From the NCBI GenBank assembly GCA_045638685.1, contig JAZUBT010000018.1:21533-85532 (forward strand): a stretch of 64,000 bases of DNA, given 5' to 3'. Numbering within the stretch: the stretch's first letter is position 1; every line of letters begins with the position of its first letter. The DNA is from SIG673 sp045638685. Lineage in GTDB: Bacteria; Bacillota; Clostridia; Oscillospirales; CAG-272. The position numbers were made by a program, and so were the translations under genes. Of the stretch, positions 34,545 to 44,047 are shown piece by piece. Below the pieces are notes generated by a model. The model searched no databases. It was not told the DNA's origin and saw only the letters and a program-made list of their open reading frames with translations.

Positions 34545-35994
34545 TAAAAAAATAATCGGCGCTATAATAGACGTGGTGGCAGCAATCATTGTCATGGTGC
34601 TATGGTTTATTTTGACGAAAAACAACAGCAACGATTTATGGCTGAAAAGCTTTCTGCTTTTCTGTATTTCCGTAGGCTATCTAATCGCATGGATAAAACG
34701 AACGCATTCTTTTAAATCACTGTTTTTGTTTTTCTTTCTTTACAGCACTCTGACGAATGCCGGACAGCTGTTTTTGTCGGTATTTTCCATCGACATCATT
34801 TACACGTTCAGCGTTTTCGATATTACCGAAACCGCCGTTATGAGCAAGGCCATTGATTATCAGACGATATGCACTGTTTTGATGTGCACCGGCGCGCTAC
34901 TCGCTCATAGGCTTCACTCTGTGCCGACGGAGGTTAAAAAACAGTCGTTTGATGAGCAGAGCGGCCTTCTCAGAAAAGAAGGCTGGTCCACTCAGGACAT
35001 GCTCTTTGTGGTTCTGGGAATCGTTTACTGTTTCTTAAACCTTATTAAACTCGGTTCAAGAGTGGATCAAGAGTATTTTGACGCTTTTAACAGCGGAGAA
35101 GTCCAAAGCGCACCGTTCCTGCTGCAGCTTGCGTTTTATATTTTTATGTATTATGCTTGCTTTACACATAGGGTAAAGGGAGATCCGTTCAGAAAGGTGA
35201 TTGTAGCCGTCAATATCATGGTGGGAATATCCAACATGCTGTTCGGTTCACGAAACGTTATTATTCCTCTGGTTTTCGGAATGGTATTCCTCTGGAGCTA
35301 CGATTTTAAAAAGCTCTCCCTTAAAAAGATTATCGGCATTTTCCTGCTCGTAATATTTGCGTTTTACATTTTAGGCGCGTTTGTTAATATTCGAAGAGTA
35401 TCGCTTTCCGAGCTTAGCTTTTCCTTTATTATGGACTCCCTGTTTGGCGCCAGTATAGCTGATCAGCTCGTAATAAGTATTTCCGAAATGGGCGGGTCTC
35501 TGCGAGTACTAACAACCACTATTCAGGAAATTGATCAGGGAATTATAGCAAGCGAGCCTACTTTCCTCTATACGGTATTAAAGGGAATAGTACCCAAGGT
35601 GGATATTCTGGAGTTCGCGGGAATTACAGAGCCTGTACGTTGGGGGCTTTCTGTATGGATAACCGATTCGCACGGTTCAACCGCGGGCTGGGGCTATTCC
35701 ATGTATGCGGAGGCGTACTACAACTTCAAGGAATTCGGATGTATATTTATGGGTCTGTTCGGATACTTCTACGTCTGGCTTGAAAGCAAGATTGAAAAGT
35801 GGTATTTGAATGGCCATACTGTCATGGCATCAGGCTGGCTGTTTGCGGCAGCATATATCATTTTCTTAGCCAGAGCGGATAGCATACTTTTCGTATCGCG
35901 TCTAAGGTACGCGCTGTATCTTGGCATACTGTGTATGTGTCTCCGCGGAAGAGTCCGTATTCCCGAAACAAGATTTACGATAAGAAAATCATAA
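34531..35994 (+). CDS. Oligosaccharide repeat-unit polymerase (Wzy-like)
   Basis: A 487-residue membrane protein with about eleven to thirteen hydrophobic segments and a large loop (about residues 285-400) before the last helices, as in O-antigen polymerases. The loop has SMYAEAYYNFKEFGCIFMGLFGYFY, common in this group. It would join repeat units on the outer face. Identified by topology and its place between glycosyltransferases and next to a Wzx-type flippase; sequence conservation in Wzy is always low. Confidence 0.8.
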   Translation: MNRISKKIIGAIIDVVAAIIVMVLWFILTKNNSNDLWLKSFLLFCISVGYLIAWIKRTHSFKSLFLFFFLYSTLTNAGQLFLSVFSIDIIYTFSVFDITETAVMSKAIDYQTICTVLMCTGALLAHRLHSVPTEVKKQSFDEQSGLLRKEGWSTQDMLFVVLGIVYCFLNLIKLGSRVDQEYFDAFNSGEVQSAPFLLQLAFYIFMYYACFTHRVKGDPFRKVIVAVNIMVGISNMLFGSRNVIIPLVFGMVFLWSYDFKKLSLKKIIGIFLLVIFAFYILGAFVNIRRVSLSELSFSFIMDSLFGASIADQLVISISEMGGSLRVLTTTIQEIDQGIIASEPTFLYTVLKGIVPKVDILEFAGITEPVRWGLSVWITDSHGSTAGWGYSMYAEAYYNFKEFGCIFMGLFGYFYVWLESKIEKWYLNGHTVMASGWLFAAAYIIFLARADSILFVSRLRYALYLGILCMCLRGRVRIPETRFTIRKS

Positions 35995-36042
35995 ACAACT
36001 GTACCTGTAACAAACGATTGATTGCAGAAAGGAGAATAAAAC

Positions 36043-36822
36043 GTGAAAGTTGTTATTTTAGCAGGAGGATTCGGCACCCGTATTTCCGAAGAATCTGCTT
36101 TTAAACCTAAACCTATGCTCGAAATTGGAGGTATGCCTATCCTTTGGCATATTATGAAAGGCTATTCTCATTATGGGTATAATGAGTTTGTCATTTGCGC
36201 CGGATATAAGCAACATATAATCAAAGAATGGTTTGCGGATTATTTTTTGCATACCTCTGACGTTACGTTTGATTTCACCAACGGCAGTGAGATGATTGTA
36301 CACAATAAACACGCAGAGCCCTGGAAGGTAACAATCGTTGACACAGGACTTAACACCCAAACCGGCGGACGTGTAAAGCGGATACGGGATTACATAGGTA
36401 ATGAACCCTTTATGCTGACGTACGGCGACGCGGTTGGCGATGTTAATATCGAAGAATTAGTTGCGTACCACAAAGCGCACGGAGCTATCGGAACAATGTC
36501 GATGTATAACTTTGGTCAGAACAAAGGTGTTGTCGAGTTTGGTAAGGACGGCAGAATCGCCGCATTCCGTGAGAAAAGCGATTTGGACGGAGACCTTATT
36601 AATATCGGATTTATGGTTTTTGAGCCACAGCTGTTCGATTACATTGAGGGAGACAGTACCGTCTTCGAAAAGGGACCGCTTACTCAGCTTGTCGCTGAGC
36701 AGCAATTAGTCGGATATGTTCATAAGGGTTATTGGCAGTGTATGGACACTCTGCGTGAAAAACAGCAACTTGAAAAATACTGGGACAGCGGAAAAGCTCC
36801 GTGGAAGCTCTGGGAGGACTAA
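36043..36822 (+). CDS. rfbF: Glucose-1-phosphate cytidylyltransferase
   Basis: Makes CDP-glucose from glucose-1-phosphate and CTP. The 259-residue protein starts VVILAGGFGTRISEESAFKPKPMLEIGGMPILWHIMKGYSHYG and has DTGLNTQTGGRVKRIRDYIGNEPFMLTYGDAVGDV, both diagnostic of RfbF. Starts at GTG with AAGGAG eight bases before. Two bases separate its stop from the next gene. First step of a CDP-6-deoxyhexose branch. Confidence 0.95.
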   Translation: MKVVILAGGFGTRISEESAFKPKPMLEIGGMPILWHIMKGYSHYGYNEFVICAGYKQHIIKEWFADYFLHTSDVTFDFTNGSEMIVHNKHAEPWKVTIVDTGLNTQTGGRVKRIRDYIGNEPFMLTYGDAVGDVNIEELVAYHKAHGAIGTMSMYNFGQNKGVVEFGKDGRIAAFREKSDLDGDLINIGFMVFEPQLFDYIEGDSTVFEKGPLTQLVAEQQLVGYVHKGYWQCMDTLREKQQLEKYWDSGKAPWKLWED

Positions 36823-36824
36823 AA

Positions 36825-37874
36825 ATGATAGACTTAGCATTCTATAAGGATAAAAAGGTCTTTGTTACCGGGCACACCGGATTCAAGGGCAGCTGGCTTT
36901 GCAAGATGCTGGTTAATGCAGGCGCGAAGGTTACCGGTTTTTCTTTGAATCCGCCAACGGCACCGTCGCTCTTTGAGATTGCCGATATTGCAAGTGATAT
37001 TGATTCCGTAATCGGTGATATCAGAGATCTTTCGGCGATGAAAGCCGCGTTTGATAAAGCGCAGCCGGAGATTGTTCTTCATTTGGCTGCACAGCCCATT
37101 GTACGCGACAGCTATAAAAACCCCGTCTATACATATGAAACAAACGTAATGGGAACGGTTAACATTCTCGAATGTATCCGTAACAGCTCCTGCGTAAAAT
37201 CATTTCTTAACGTAACTACCGATAAGGTGTACTTGAATAAGGAATGGGCGTGGGGGTACCGTGAAAACGAGGAGCTTGACGGATACGATCCTTATTCCAA
37301 CTCCAAGTCCTGCTCGGAGCTGGTAACCCACAGCTATAAAAACAGCTTCTTTTCAGACGGACACGTTGCCATTTCCACCGCGCGAGCCGGTAACGTTATC
37401 GGCGGCGGTGATTTCGCCAACGACCGCATTATTCCCGACTGCGTGCGCGCGGCAATGAAGCACGAGGATATAATTGTTCGTAACCCCTTTTCCACACGTC
37501 CGTACCAACACGTCCTTGAGCCGCTGTACGCTTATCTTATGATTGCGGCAAGGCAGTACGAGGACGGGCGTTTCGCCGGCTATTATAACGTAGGTCCCGA
37601 CGACACAGATTGTTTCCAGACCGGTGCGTTAGTGGATTTGTTTGTCAGCAAATGGGGAGAGGGCTTAAAGTGGATTAACCGTTACGACGGCGGTCCGCAT
37701 GAAGCAAACTTCCTTAAGCTCGACTGCTCCAAGCTGAAGAGCACCTTTAACTGGAAGCCGCGTTGGAATCTTGACACGGCAATCGAGAAGGTGGTTGAAT
37801 GGACTAAGTGCTGGGCTGCTTGTGGCGACGTCAGAGCCTGCATGGATAAGCAGATTGAGGAGTTTTTAAACTAA
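36825..37874 (+). CDS. rfbG: CDP-glucose 4,6-dehydratase
   Basis: Converts CDP-glucose to CDP-4-keto-6-deoxyglucose. The 349-residue extended SDR starts MIDLAFYKDKKVFVTGHTGFKGSWLCKML and has LHLAAQPIVRDSYKNPVYTYETNVMGTVN near residue 79, TTDKVY, and GYDPYSNSKSCSEL with the catalytic Tyr/Lys near 150. A longer frame to 36801 overlaps rfbF and lacks support. Sits in rfbF-rfbG-reductase order. Confidence 0.95.
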   Translation: MIDLAFYKDKKVFVTGHTGFKGSWLCKMLVNAGAKVTGFSLNPPTAPSLFEIADIASDIDSVIGDIRDLSAMKAAFDKAQPEIVLHLAAQPIVRDSYKNPVYTYETNVMGTVNILECIRNSSCVKSFLNVTTDKVYLNKEWAWGYRENEELDGYDPYSNSKSCSELVTHSYKNSFFSDGHVAISTARAGNVIGGGDFANDRIIPDCVRAAMKHEDIIVRNPFSTRPYQHVLEPLYAYLMIAARQYEDGRFAGYYNVGPDDTDCFQTGALVDLFVSKWGEGLKWINRYDGGPHEANFLKLDCSKLKSTFNWKPRWNLDTAIEKVVEWTKCWAACGDVRACMDKQIEEFLN

Positions 37875-37889
37875 GCGAGGAAAAATAAA

Positions 37890-38801
37890 ATGCAGAAAGT
37901 TATTATTACCGGCGCAGACGGCTTTGTAGGAAGCTATACAGTGGCGCATTTTCTTAAAGAGGGATGCGAGGTTCTCGCTCTTGACATTGGTGAAACGCCC
38001 AAAAGGTTAACCGAAAAAGAAGGCTTAACCTATATGCAATGTGATATTTCAGATACTAAAGCCATGCTGCAAAAAATTCCACAAGGGATATATGACACAT
38101 TTATACATTTCGCTTGGGCCGGTTCTGCCGGGCCTGCGCGTGTAGATTATAATCTGCAGATGCAGAACGCCCTTAACACGGTCGAGTGCATGAAAACAGC
38201 AAAGGAGCTTGGCTGTACCCGTTTTGTGTGTGCCGGCAGCATTATGGAGTACGAGGTTGAAGCTGCAATTCATTCTCAAGGCAGCAAACCCGGAATGGGC
38301 TATATTTACGGTATGGGTAAGCACATTGCACACTGCATGTGCAAATCCGTAGCGGTTGATATCGGCATTGAGCTGCTATGGCCGATGATCACCAACGCGT
38401 ACGGAGTCGGCGAGCTTTCTCCGAGATTTGTAAACACCACGCTGCGCAAAATTATCAATGGCGAAAAGCTTGAGTTTACGTCAGGTACTCAGAATTACGA
38501 TTTCGTCTATGTGTCGGACGTAGCAAAGGCGTTCTATTTGGTTGCAAAGAACGGAAGGCCCTTCTGCGAATACATGATAGGCAGCGGAAACGCCAAGCCT
38601 CTTAAAGAGTTCATTATAGAAATGGTTAGCGCGTGCTCCGACGATGCTGTGCCTCATTTCGGAGACGTTCCGTTTACGGGAACGAATATGCCGCTTGGTA
38701 CGTTTAGCATCGCGGATATAAAGAACGATTGCGGCTTTACACCGGACGTATCCTTTGCAACGGGAACACGTATGACAATGAACTGGCTTAAAACCGTATA
38801 G
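37890..38801 (+). CDS. NAD-dependent epimerase/reductase, likely CDP-4-keto-hexose tailoring
   Basis: A 303-residue extended SDR. Cofactor loop ITGADGFVGSYT near residue 5, and YGMGK near 142 supplies the Tyr and Lys of the active site, with Ser in CAGSIMEYE. Directly after rfbG with a 15-bp gap, it most likely reduces the 4-keto group or epimerises the CDP-sugar. It resembles the reductases in abequose- and altrose-type pathways, but the product cannot be named. Confidence 0.78.
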   Translation: MQKVIITGADGFVGSYTVAHFLKEGCEVLALDIGETPKRLTEKEGLTYMQCDISDTKAMLQKIPQGIYDTFIHFAWAGSAGPARVDYNLQMQNALNTVECMKTAKELGCTRFVCAGSIMEYEVEAAIHSQGSKPGMGYIYGMGKHIAHCMCKSVAVDIGIELLWPMITNAYGVGELSPRFVNTTLRKIINGEKLEFTSGTQNYDFVYVSDVAKAFYLVAKNGRPFCEYMIGSGNAKPLKEFIIEMVSACSDDAVPHFGDVPFTGTNMPLGTFSIADIKNDCGFTPDVSFATGTRMTMNWLKTV

Positions 38802-38811
38802 GAGCGTAAAA

Positions 38812-39888
38812 ATGGAAACTGTAAAAAGTACAAACACTAAATATAATGGAACAATAGAAATCCTCAGATATTTTTTCACTATCATAGTAGCTGTCTTACA
38901 CTTGTGGCATAACTTATTCGGTAACGGGTGGCTATTTGAAGGAGGGTATCTCGCAGTAGATTTCTTCTTTATACTGTCCGGATTGTATATGTCCATTTCT
39001 TTGGACAAAAGACCCCAAAACCCTTTTGTTTTCACCTTTAATAAGTGGAAAAACATGGCGTACATATACGTATCATCTATCCTTGTCTCATTACTATTGC
39101 GAGGCACAAAAAGCCCGCTTTCAATAATCAAGGGAGCGTTTGTTGCCATACCGGATATTTTGGGCTTACAAATGAGCGGGTTTGCTTATCCATCGGCAAA
39201 CGGCATTCTTTGGTATGTGTCATCCATGCTAATTGTTGGTTTTTTCCTATCTTTTTTATATACGAAAAATAAGGACGTGTTCGTGAAATTTTTGGCGCCA
39301 ACATTCGTCCTGCTCGGATACGCTTATATTTTTCACAAAAATGGAAATCTCGATGCAACAAAAGCAATCGAAAACGGATTTATACCTCTGGGGATTATAA
39401 GAGGGTTTAGCGGAATGAGCGCAGGTGTTCTTTTGAGAACAGGATGCGACGCATTCAAGGATTCTGTTAATGTCTGCAACAACAAAACAAAGGCACTATT
39501 CTCTGCATTGCAGCTTTTTGGATTTGTCATTATGGCAATCTGTTTTGCAATGCCTCACTCAAAGTATGATTTTTATATGTTGTTTGCTATAATTGCCATA
39601 TTAATCCCTTCGTATATCCAATGCTTTTTTGGAAGTTCCATATTCAATCGACTTGGAAACAATTTGGTTAAATTCTTTGGCAAGCAATTTAGCTTAGCAA
39701 TGTATGCATATTCGACGATTGTTTATACAGTTCTTGGATATTTTATTGATTTCAACTCGTTGGGTAAGATCAAGGCTGTTTTAGTATATCTACCTGTTTT
39801 ATTTGTAACGGGTTTAATTGTTTCGAAAATAACTGACTTTATATCAAAAATTCAAAAAAGGGAAAATAAACATGATACAAAAATTTGA
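38812..39888 (+). CDS. Acyltransferase family 3 membrane protein
   Basis: A 358-residue protein with ten hydrophobic segments, like the OafA/WecH family that acylates sugars from the cytoplasmic donor across the membrane. Near the N-terminus is IEILRYFFTIIVAVLHLWHNL, with the conserved R and H, followed by GGYLAVDFFFILSGLYMS, the family signature. The composition is more AT-rich than the neighbouring CDP-sugar genes, perhaps a separate acquisition. Overlaps the next gene by 17 bp. Confidence 0.87.
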   Translation: METVKSTNTKYNGTIEILRYFFTIIVAVLHLWHNLFGNGWLFEGGYLAVDFFFILSGLYMSISLDKRPQNPFVFTFNKWKNMAYIYVSSILVSLLLRGTKSPLSIIKGAFVAIPDILGLQMSGFAYPSANGILWYVSSMLIVGFFLSFLYTKNKDVFVKFLAPTFVLLGYAYIFHKNGNLDATKAIENGFIPLGIIRGFSGMSAGVLLRTGCDAFKDSVNVCNNKTKALFSALQLFGFVIMAICFAMPHSKYDFYMLFAIIAILIPSYIQCFFGSSIFNRLGNNLVKFFGKQFSLAMYAYSTIVYTVLGYFIDFNSLGKIKAVLVYLPVLFVTGLIVSKITDFISKIQKRENKHDTKI

Positions 39889-40444
39889 ATTTAACGAGCT
39901 TGACCTGAAGGGCGCTTATCACATTAAGCCGTTTTACGCCACCGACGATCGCGGCGGCTTGATTAAAGACTACAATATTGATACCTTCAAGGCAAACGGA
40001 ATAGACCATGATTTAAAAGAGGTGTTCTATACTCTTTCCAAGCGAGGCGTCATTCGAGCTACGCACTTCCAGCTGGTAAAGCAACAGGCTAAGCTTGTGC
40101 GCTGTGTAAGCGGCCATGTATATGACGTAATCGTCGATCTTAGACCTGACTCTCCTACGTTCGGTCAATGGAGAGGCTTCCACCTGACCGGCGATAATAC
40201 GGAAATGCTGCTGGTTCCTCAGTATTTCGGACACGGATACCTTGTTTTGGAGGATTCCGTAGTATCCTACAAGTGCGCTGAGGTCTTCTATGGTGAAGGC
40301 GATTCAGGCATCATGTATAACGATCCGGACATCGGTATTGAATGGCCCTTTGAGAAGATCGGCGGCATCGAAAATCTAATCATCAGCGAAAAAGATAAGA
40401 ACCTAATGAGTTTTAAGGAGTACAAGGAAATTGTCAAAAAATAA
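39872..40444 (+). CDS. RmlC-like nucleotide-sugar 3,5-epimerase
   Basis: A 190-residue cupin of the dTDP-4-dehydrorhamnose 3,5-epimerase family. Motifs: catalytic His in RATHFQLVKQQAKLVRCVSGHVYDVIVDLR, then GFHLTGDN, VPQYFGHGYLVLE and YKCAEVFY...DPDIGIEWP. No rmlA, rmlB or rmlD is beside it, while rfbF and rfbG are. It therefore probably acts on the CDP-4-keto sugar here, although a dTDP substrate is possible. Confidence 0.88.
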   Translation: MIQKFEFNELDLKGAYHIKPFYATDDRGGLIKDYNIDTFKANGIDHDLKEVFYTLSKRGVIRATHFQLVKQQAKLVRCVSGHVYDVIVDLRPDSPTFGQWRGFHLTGDNTEMLLVPQYFGHGYLVLEDSVVSYKCAEVFYGEGDSGIMYNDPDIGIEWPFEKIGGIENLIISEKDKNLMSFKEYKEIVKK

Positions 40445-41891
40445 AAGCAGTGCAGGATATATTTGGTCCCTGCTTGAAAGATTTATGTCGCAGGGTGTAA
40501 CCCTCATCGTTTCAATTGTTCTTGCAAGACTTTTAGATCCTTCCCATTACGGAACGGTTGCTATCGTTACCATTTTCACCACCCTTGGCATTACGTTTGT
40601 TACCGCAGGCTTTGGAGCGGCGCTTGTACAGATGCAAAGCCCCGAAAAAGAGGATTACAACACGGCCTTTACGTTAAATCTTACCATTTCAATCGTGCTT
40701 TATGCGGTTCTCTATTTAACAGCTCCGGCAATCGCGGTGTTCTATGAAACACCGGAGCTGACAAAGGTGCTTCGCATAATGTCGCTACTTTTACCCATTT
40801 CCGCATTCAGTACCATCAAATATGCCTATCTGCAAAAGCAGTTCCAATTTAAGAAATACGCTATGGTTACCTTGTGTGGCGGCATAGTCTCCGGAATCAT
40901 CGGTATTGCAATGGCGCTGGCAGGGTTTGGCGTGTATGCGTTGGTGGCACAGTCCATGTCAAAATATTTAATCGACATGATAGTGCTGACCGTTGTGTGC
41001 CCCCTGAAAACACACATTGGCTTTTCTGCACAGCGCTGCAGAAAAATGTTTCCCTTTGCATCCCGTGTGTTCCTTTCTACGCTGGTTATGAATATCGAAA
41101 GCGACATTCGCGGACTGGTAATCGGAAAAAAATACACCTCAAGCGACCTCGCTTATTATAACAAGTCCGCCACCTTTCCGAAAATGATCGTTATGAATAC
41201 CAACGGGGCGGTATCGAGAGTCCTGTTCCCAACCATTTCAGGTCATCAAAACGACCTTAATAAGGTGGTTGCAGTTGTCAGAAAAAACGTTGTTATGCAG
41301 TCGTTTCTAATCACTCCGCTGATAGTTGGACTTATGGCGGTGGCAAAGTCATTTATCCTAACACTGCTTGGCGAAGCTTGGGCGCCGGCAATCCCGTTTA
41401 TGTATCTTATCTGTCTGACTTACCTCATGATGCCATATGAGAACACCTGCAAGGAGGCACTTCTCGGAATAGGTAGGAGCGACCTTGTGTTTAAGGATAT
41501 GCTCATAACCAAGACGGTTAGCCTCGCTACGATCATTTTAGCGGTTGTTTTCACAAACAGCGTTCATTTAATAGCTGTTGGCGGCATAGTGGCAACCGTT
41601 GTCAGCCTCGTTTTGTATTCAATTCAGATGAGAAAACATTTTAGTTATTATATTAAAGAGCAAATTCAGGATTTGGGCGGCGCGTACCTCTGCTGCTTAA
41701 TTATGGGCGTGGCAACCTTCAGCATTAATTTCTTGAACCTGACACCCTTTATCACCCTGATTATTCAAATAGCGTTTGGCATCGTACTGTACTGCGTTCT
41801 TGCAAAGCTGTTCCGCTTAAAGGCTTTTAACGATACTATTAAGATGATTACCAAAAGGAGAAAACAAAATGTCCAAGACCAAAAAGCTTGA
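40431..41891 (+). CDS. Polysaccharide flippase (Wzx/MOP family)
   Basis: Flips lipid-linked repeat units across the membrane. The 486-residue protein has about 14 hydrophobic segments and begins SSAGYIWSLLERFMSQGVTLIVSIVLARLLDPSHYGTVAIV, typical of Wzx-type MOP transporters. Starts at TTG (40431) within the end of the epimerase gene, with AAGGAG 10 bases before. The C-terminus overlaps the GT8 gene. With Wzy it defines a Wzx/Wzy pathway. Confidence 0.92.
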   Translation: MSKNKSSAGYIWSLLERFMSQGVTLIVSIVLARLLDPSHYGTVAIVTIFTTLGITFVTAGFGAALVQMQSPEKEDYNTAFTLNLTISIVLYAVLYLTAPAIAVFYETPELTKVLRIMSLLLPISAFSTIKYAYLQKQFQFKKYAMVTLCGGIVSGIIGIAMALAGFGVYALVAQSMSKYLIDMIVLTVVCPLKTHIGFSAQRCRKMFPFASRVFLSTLVMNIESDIRGLVIGKKYTSSDLAYYNKSATFPKMIVMNTNGAVSRVLFPTISGHQNDLNKVVAVVRKNVVMQSFLITPLIVGLMAVAKSFILTLLGEAWAPAIPFMYLICLTYLMMPYENTCKEALLGIGRSDLVFKDMLITKTVSLATIILAVVFTNSVHLIAVGGIVATVVSLVLYSIQMRKHFSYYIKEQIQDLGGAYLCCLIMGVATFSINFLNLTPFITLIIQIAFGIVLYCVLAKLFRLKAFNDTIKMITKRRKQNVQDQKA

Positions 41892-42912
41892 CGTTTGTTA
41901 TGCGTCCAGCGACGAGTTTGCTATACATACCGGAATTTCGCTGCTGTCCCTGCTCGACAACAACCGTGGTATAATAGGCACCGCGTACATTCTGGATTAC
42001 GGTATCCTCGAAAATAACAAACAAAACCTTACAGGCATTTGCCAAAAATACGGCGTATCCTGCACCTTCGTTCCGTCCAAGGAGATTTTGACAGAGCTTG
42101 GAGAGAAAACGGGAATAAAAAACTTCAGAAACAGCTATGCAACCTATTCCCGCGCATTTCTTGACAAGCTGCTTCCGGAAAACGTGGACAGAGTTCTGTA
42201 TATTGACTCCGACACCGTGGCAAAGGGCAGCGTTGCAGAGCTTTGCGATTATGATATGACGGACAAGGTAGTCGTTGGCTGTGCATGCAGCGGCTTTTAC
42301 GGAATCAGAAAGGATAAAAAGGATAGAGCTTCCGAACTGGATGTTTTGACAGGAAACACGCTATACATTCAGTGCGGTGTAGTCATGTACTCTCTTGCAA
42401 ACTGGAGAAAAGAGGGCTGTCACGAAATGATTATGAAGACAGCTCCCAAGCTTAAGGCTCTCCCGCTTGCGGACCAAACGCTTATCAACAACTCAATTCC
42501 GGAACGACTTTTTGGAATTTACTCACAGAAATACAACCTTACGTCGCACGCCTACTGTAAAAAGCGTTCTGCTACTTGTATGATGGCAGGTGGCTGGTAC
42601 ACGAAGGAGGAGGTGTACGACGCGCTGGAAAACGCCGTCATTATCCATTTTGCCGGCGGACCGCTCCAAAGACCATGGTACACAAATAACGGTTCGAGAT
42701 ATTCGGAGTGGTACTTAAAATACAAAGCACTTTCTCCTTGGAAGGACGTTCCGCTGATAGATAGAAAAGCTTTCCAAAACATTAAGGGCTTTCGCGCGAA
42801 TGCAAAGGATTTCTTGCGACTTCGTGCCATGAGAACCAATTCCCATCTTCTCTCAAGAATTTACGGCAAAATAAGCGGGTGCTTAGAAAAGCGGATAAAA
42901 AGGAGATCTTAA
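41869..42912 (+). CDS. GT8 glycosyltransferase
   Basis: A 347-residue GT-A retaining enzyme of family 8 (galactosyl-, glucosyl- or galacturonosyl-transferase-like). It starts KKLDVCYASSDEFAIHTGISLLSLLDNN; the metal-binding DxD is in RVLYIDSDTVAKGSV near residue 112. LTGNTLYIQCGVVMYSLANWR and VIIHFAGGPLQRPW are the other family landmarks. Overlaps both neighbours. GT8 includes enzymes that use UDP-galacturonate, which would suit the uronate genes downstream, but the donor is not proven. Confidence 0.9.
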   Translation: MSKTKKLDVCYASSDEFAIHTGISLLSLLDNNRGIIGTAYILDYGILENNKQNLTGICQKYGVSCTFVPSKEILTELGEKTGIKNFRNSYATYSRAFLDKLLPENVDRVLYIDSDTVAKGSVAELCDYDMTDKVVVGCACSGFYGIRKDKKDRASELDVLTGNTLYIQCGVVMYSLANWRKEGCHEMIMKTAPKLKALPLADQTLINNSIPERLFGIYSQKYNLTSHAYCKKRSATCMMAGGWYTKEEVYDALENAVIIHFAGGPLQRPWYTNNGSRYSEWYLKYKALSPWKDVPLIDRKAFQNIKGFRANAKDFLRLRAMRTNSHLLSRIYGKISGCLEKRIKRRS

Positions 42913-43997
42913 TGGACAGTCAAAACAAAGAAATAAAAAAGATTGCTTTTGTTATTAACAAGGTTACCCTTTCCGGAGGAGCGGAACGAGTTGTTTGCAC
43001 TCTTGCTTCAGAGCTTTCGCGCCGCGGAATTGACACGACAATTATTACACAGCAAAACACTGAATGTGGATATTCAATTGATGAAAATGTAAAAATTTGG
43101 GCGGCTAAAGCAAACGGCAGAATTTCAATATTTCGAAATTTCGTCCGCAATTCTGCTATGCGGAAATATATAAAAAACCAGAAGTTTGATGTGGTTATAT
43201 CTTTCATTACGGCAATGAATATTCAAACAATTCTTTTCACTCGAGGGCTGAAAAGCAAAATTGTAGTATCTGAAAGAATTTTCCCCGCCACAATCAAACA
43301 GCCTAAAAAGTTTTTTAGCAAAATCATTTATCCTTTGGCTGACGGAATAGTTTTCCAAACCGAAGAGGCAAGAAATTGCTTTAAAGGGAAGGTTAGAAAA
43401 AAGGGTTGCGTAATATTCAACCCTTTAACACAAAATCTTCCGTCTGCGAGCGAAACAAAGAGCAAATATATTGTAACGGTCGGCAGACTGACTGAACAGA
43501 AAAACCACAAGCTCTTGATAAGCGCGTTCAAAGAGTTTAGCGAAAACCACCCCGATTACGAACTTAGAATATACGGCAGCGGCCCCTTGAAGCAAGAGCT
43601 GGAGCAGTTTTCAGAGAGCCTTGATATTTCGGATAAGGTGCGCCTGATGGGTGCGGTAGAAAACGTTACAGAATATATAAAAGATGCGGCAATGTTCGTG
43701 TTATCGAGCGATTTTGAGGGAATGCCAAACGTTTTGGCAGAAGCAATGGCTATTGGACTTCCGTGTGTATCTACCGATTGCCTTGGCGGCGGCGCGGCTG
43801 CGCTGATTCGGGACGGAGATAATGGGCTGCTGGTTCCGTGCAATGACGTTCAGAGCCTGCTTGCTGCCATGGAAAAAGTGGCAGACGATACGGCTTTGGC
43901 AGAGGCGCTTACAGGAAGAGCAAAGGAAATAAAAGACGAACTGAGTGTAGAAAGAATAACTCAGAACTGGCTGGATTACTGTAAATCTTTATTTTAA
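42912..43997 (+). CDS. GT4 glycosyltransferase
   Basis: A 361-residue GT-B enzyme with KIAFVINKVTLSGGAERVVCTLASEL at the N-terminus and SDFEGMPNVLAEAMAIGLPCVSTDCLGGGAAALI near residue 250. Start ATG 42912 shares one base with the previous stop (TAATG) and has AGGAG before it. Very similar to the GT4 at 33429-34544 through the donor site. Confidence 0.9.
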   Translation: MDSQNKEIKKIAFVINKVTLSGGAERVVCTLASELSRRGIDTTIITQQNTECGYSIDENVKIWAAKANGRISIFRNFVRNSAMRKYIKNQKFDVVISFITAMNIQTILFTRGLKSKIVVSERIFPATIKQPKKFFSKIIYPLADGIVFQTEEARNCFKGKVRKKGCVIFNPLTQNLPSASETKSKYIVTVGRLTEQKNHKLLISAFKEFSENHPDYELRIYGSGPLKQELEQFSESLDISDKVRLMGAVENVTEYIKDAAMFVLSSDFEGMPNVLAEAMAIGLPCVSTDCLGGGAAALIRDGDNGLLVPCNDVQSLLAAMEKVADDTALAEALTGRAKEIKDELSVERITQNWLDYCKSLF

Positions 43998-44047
43998 CTT
44001 GCGCAAATAACATGGCTATATATGAAACCAAAAAGAGGACAACACTA

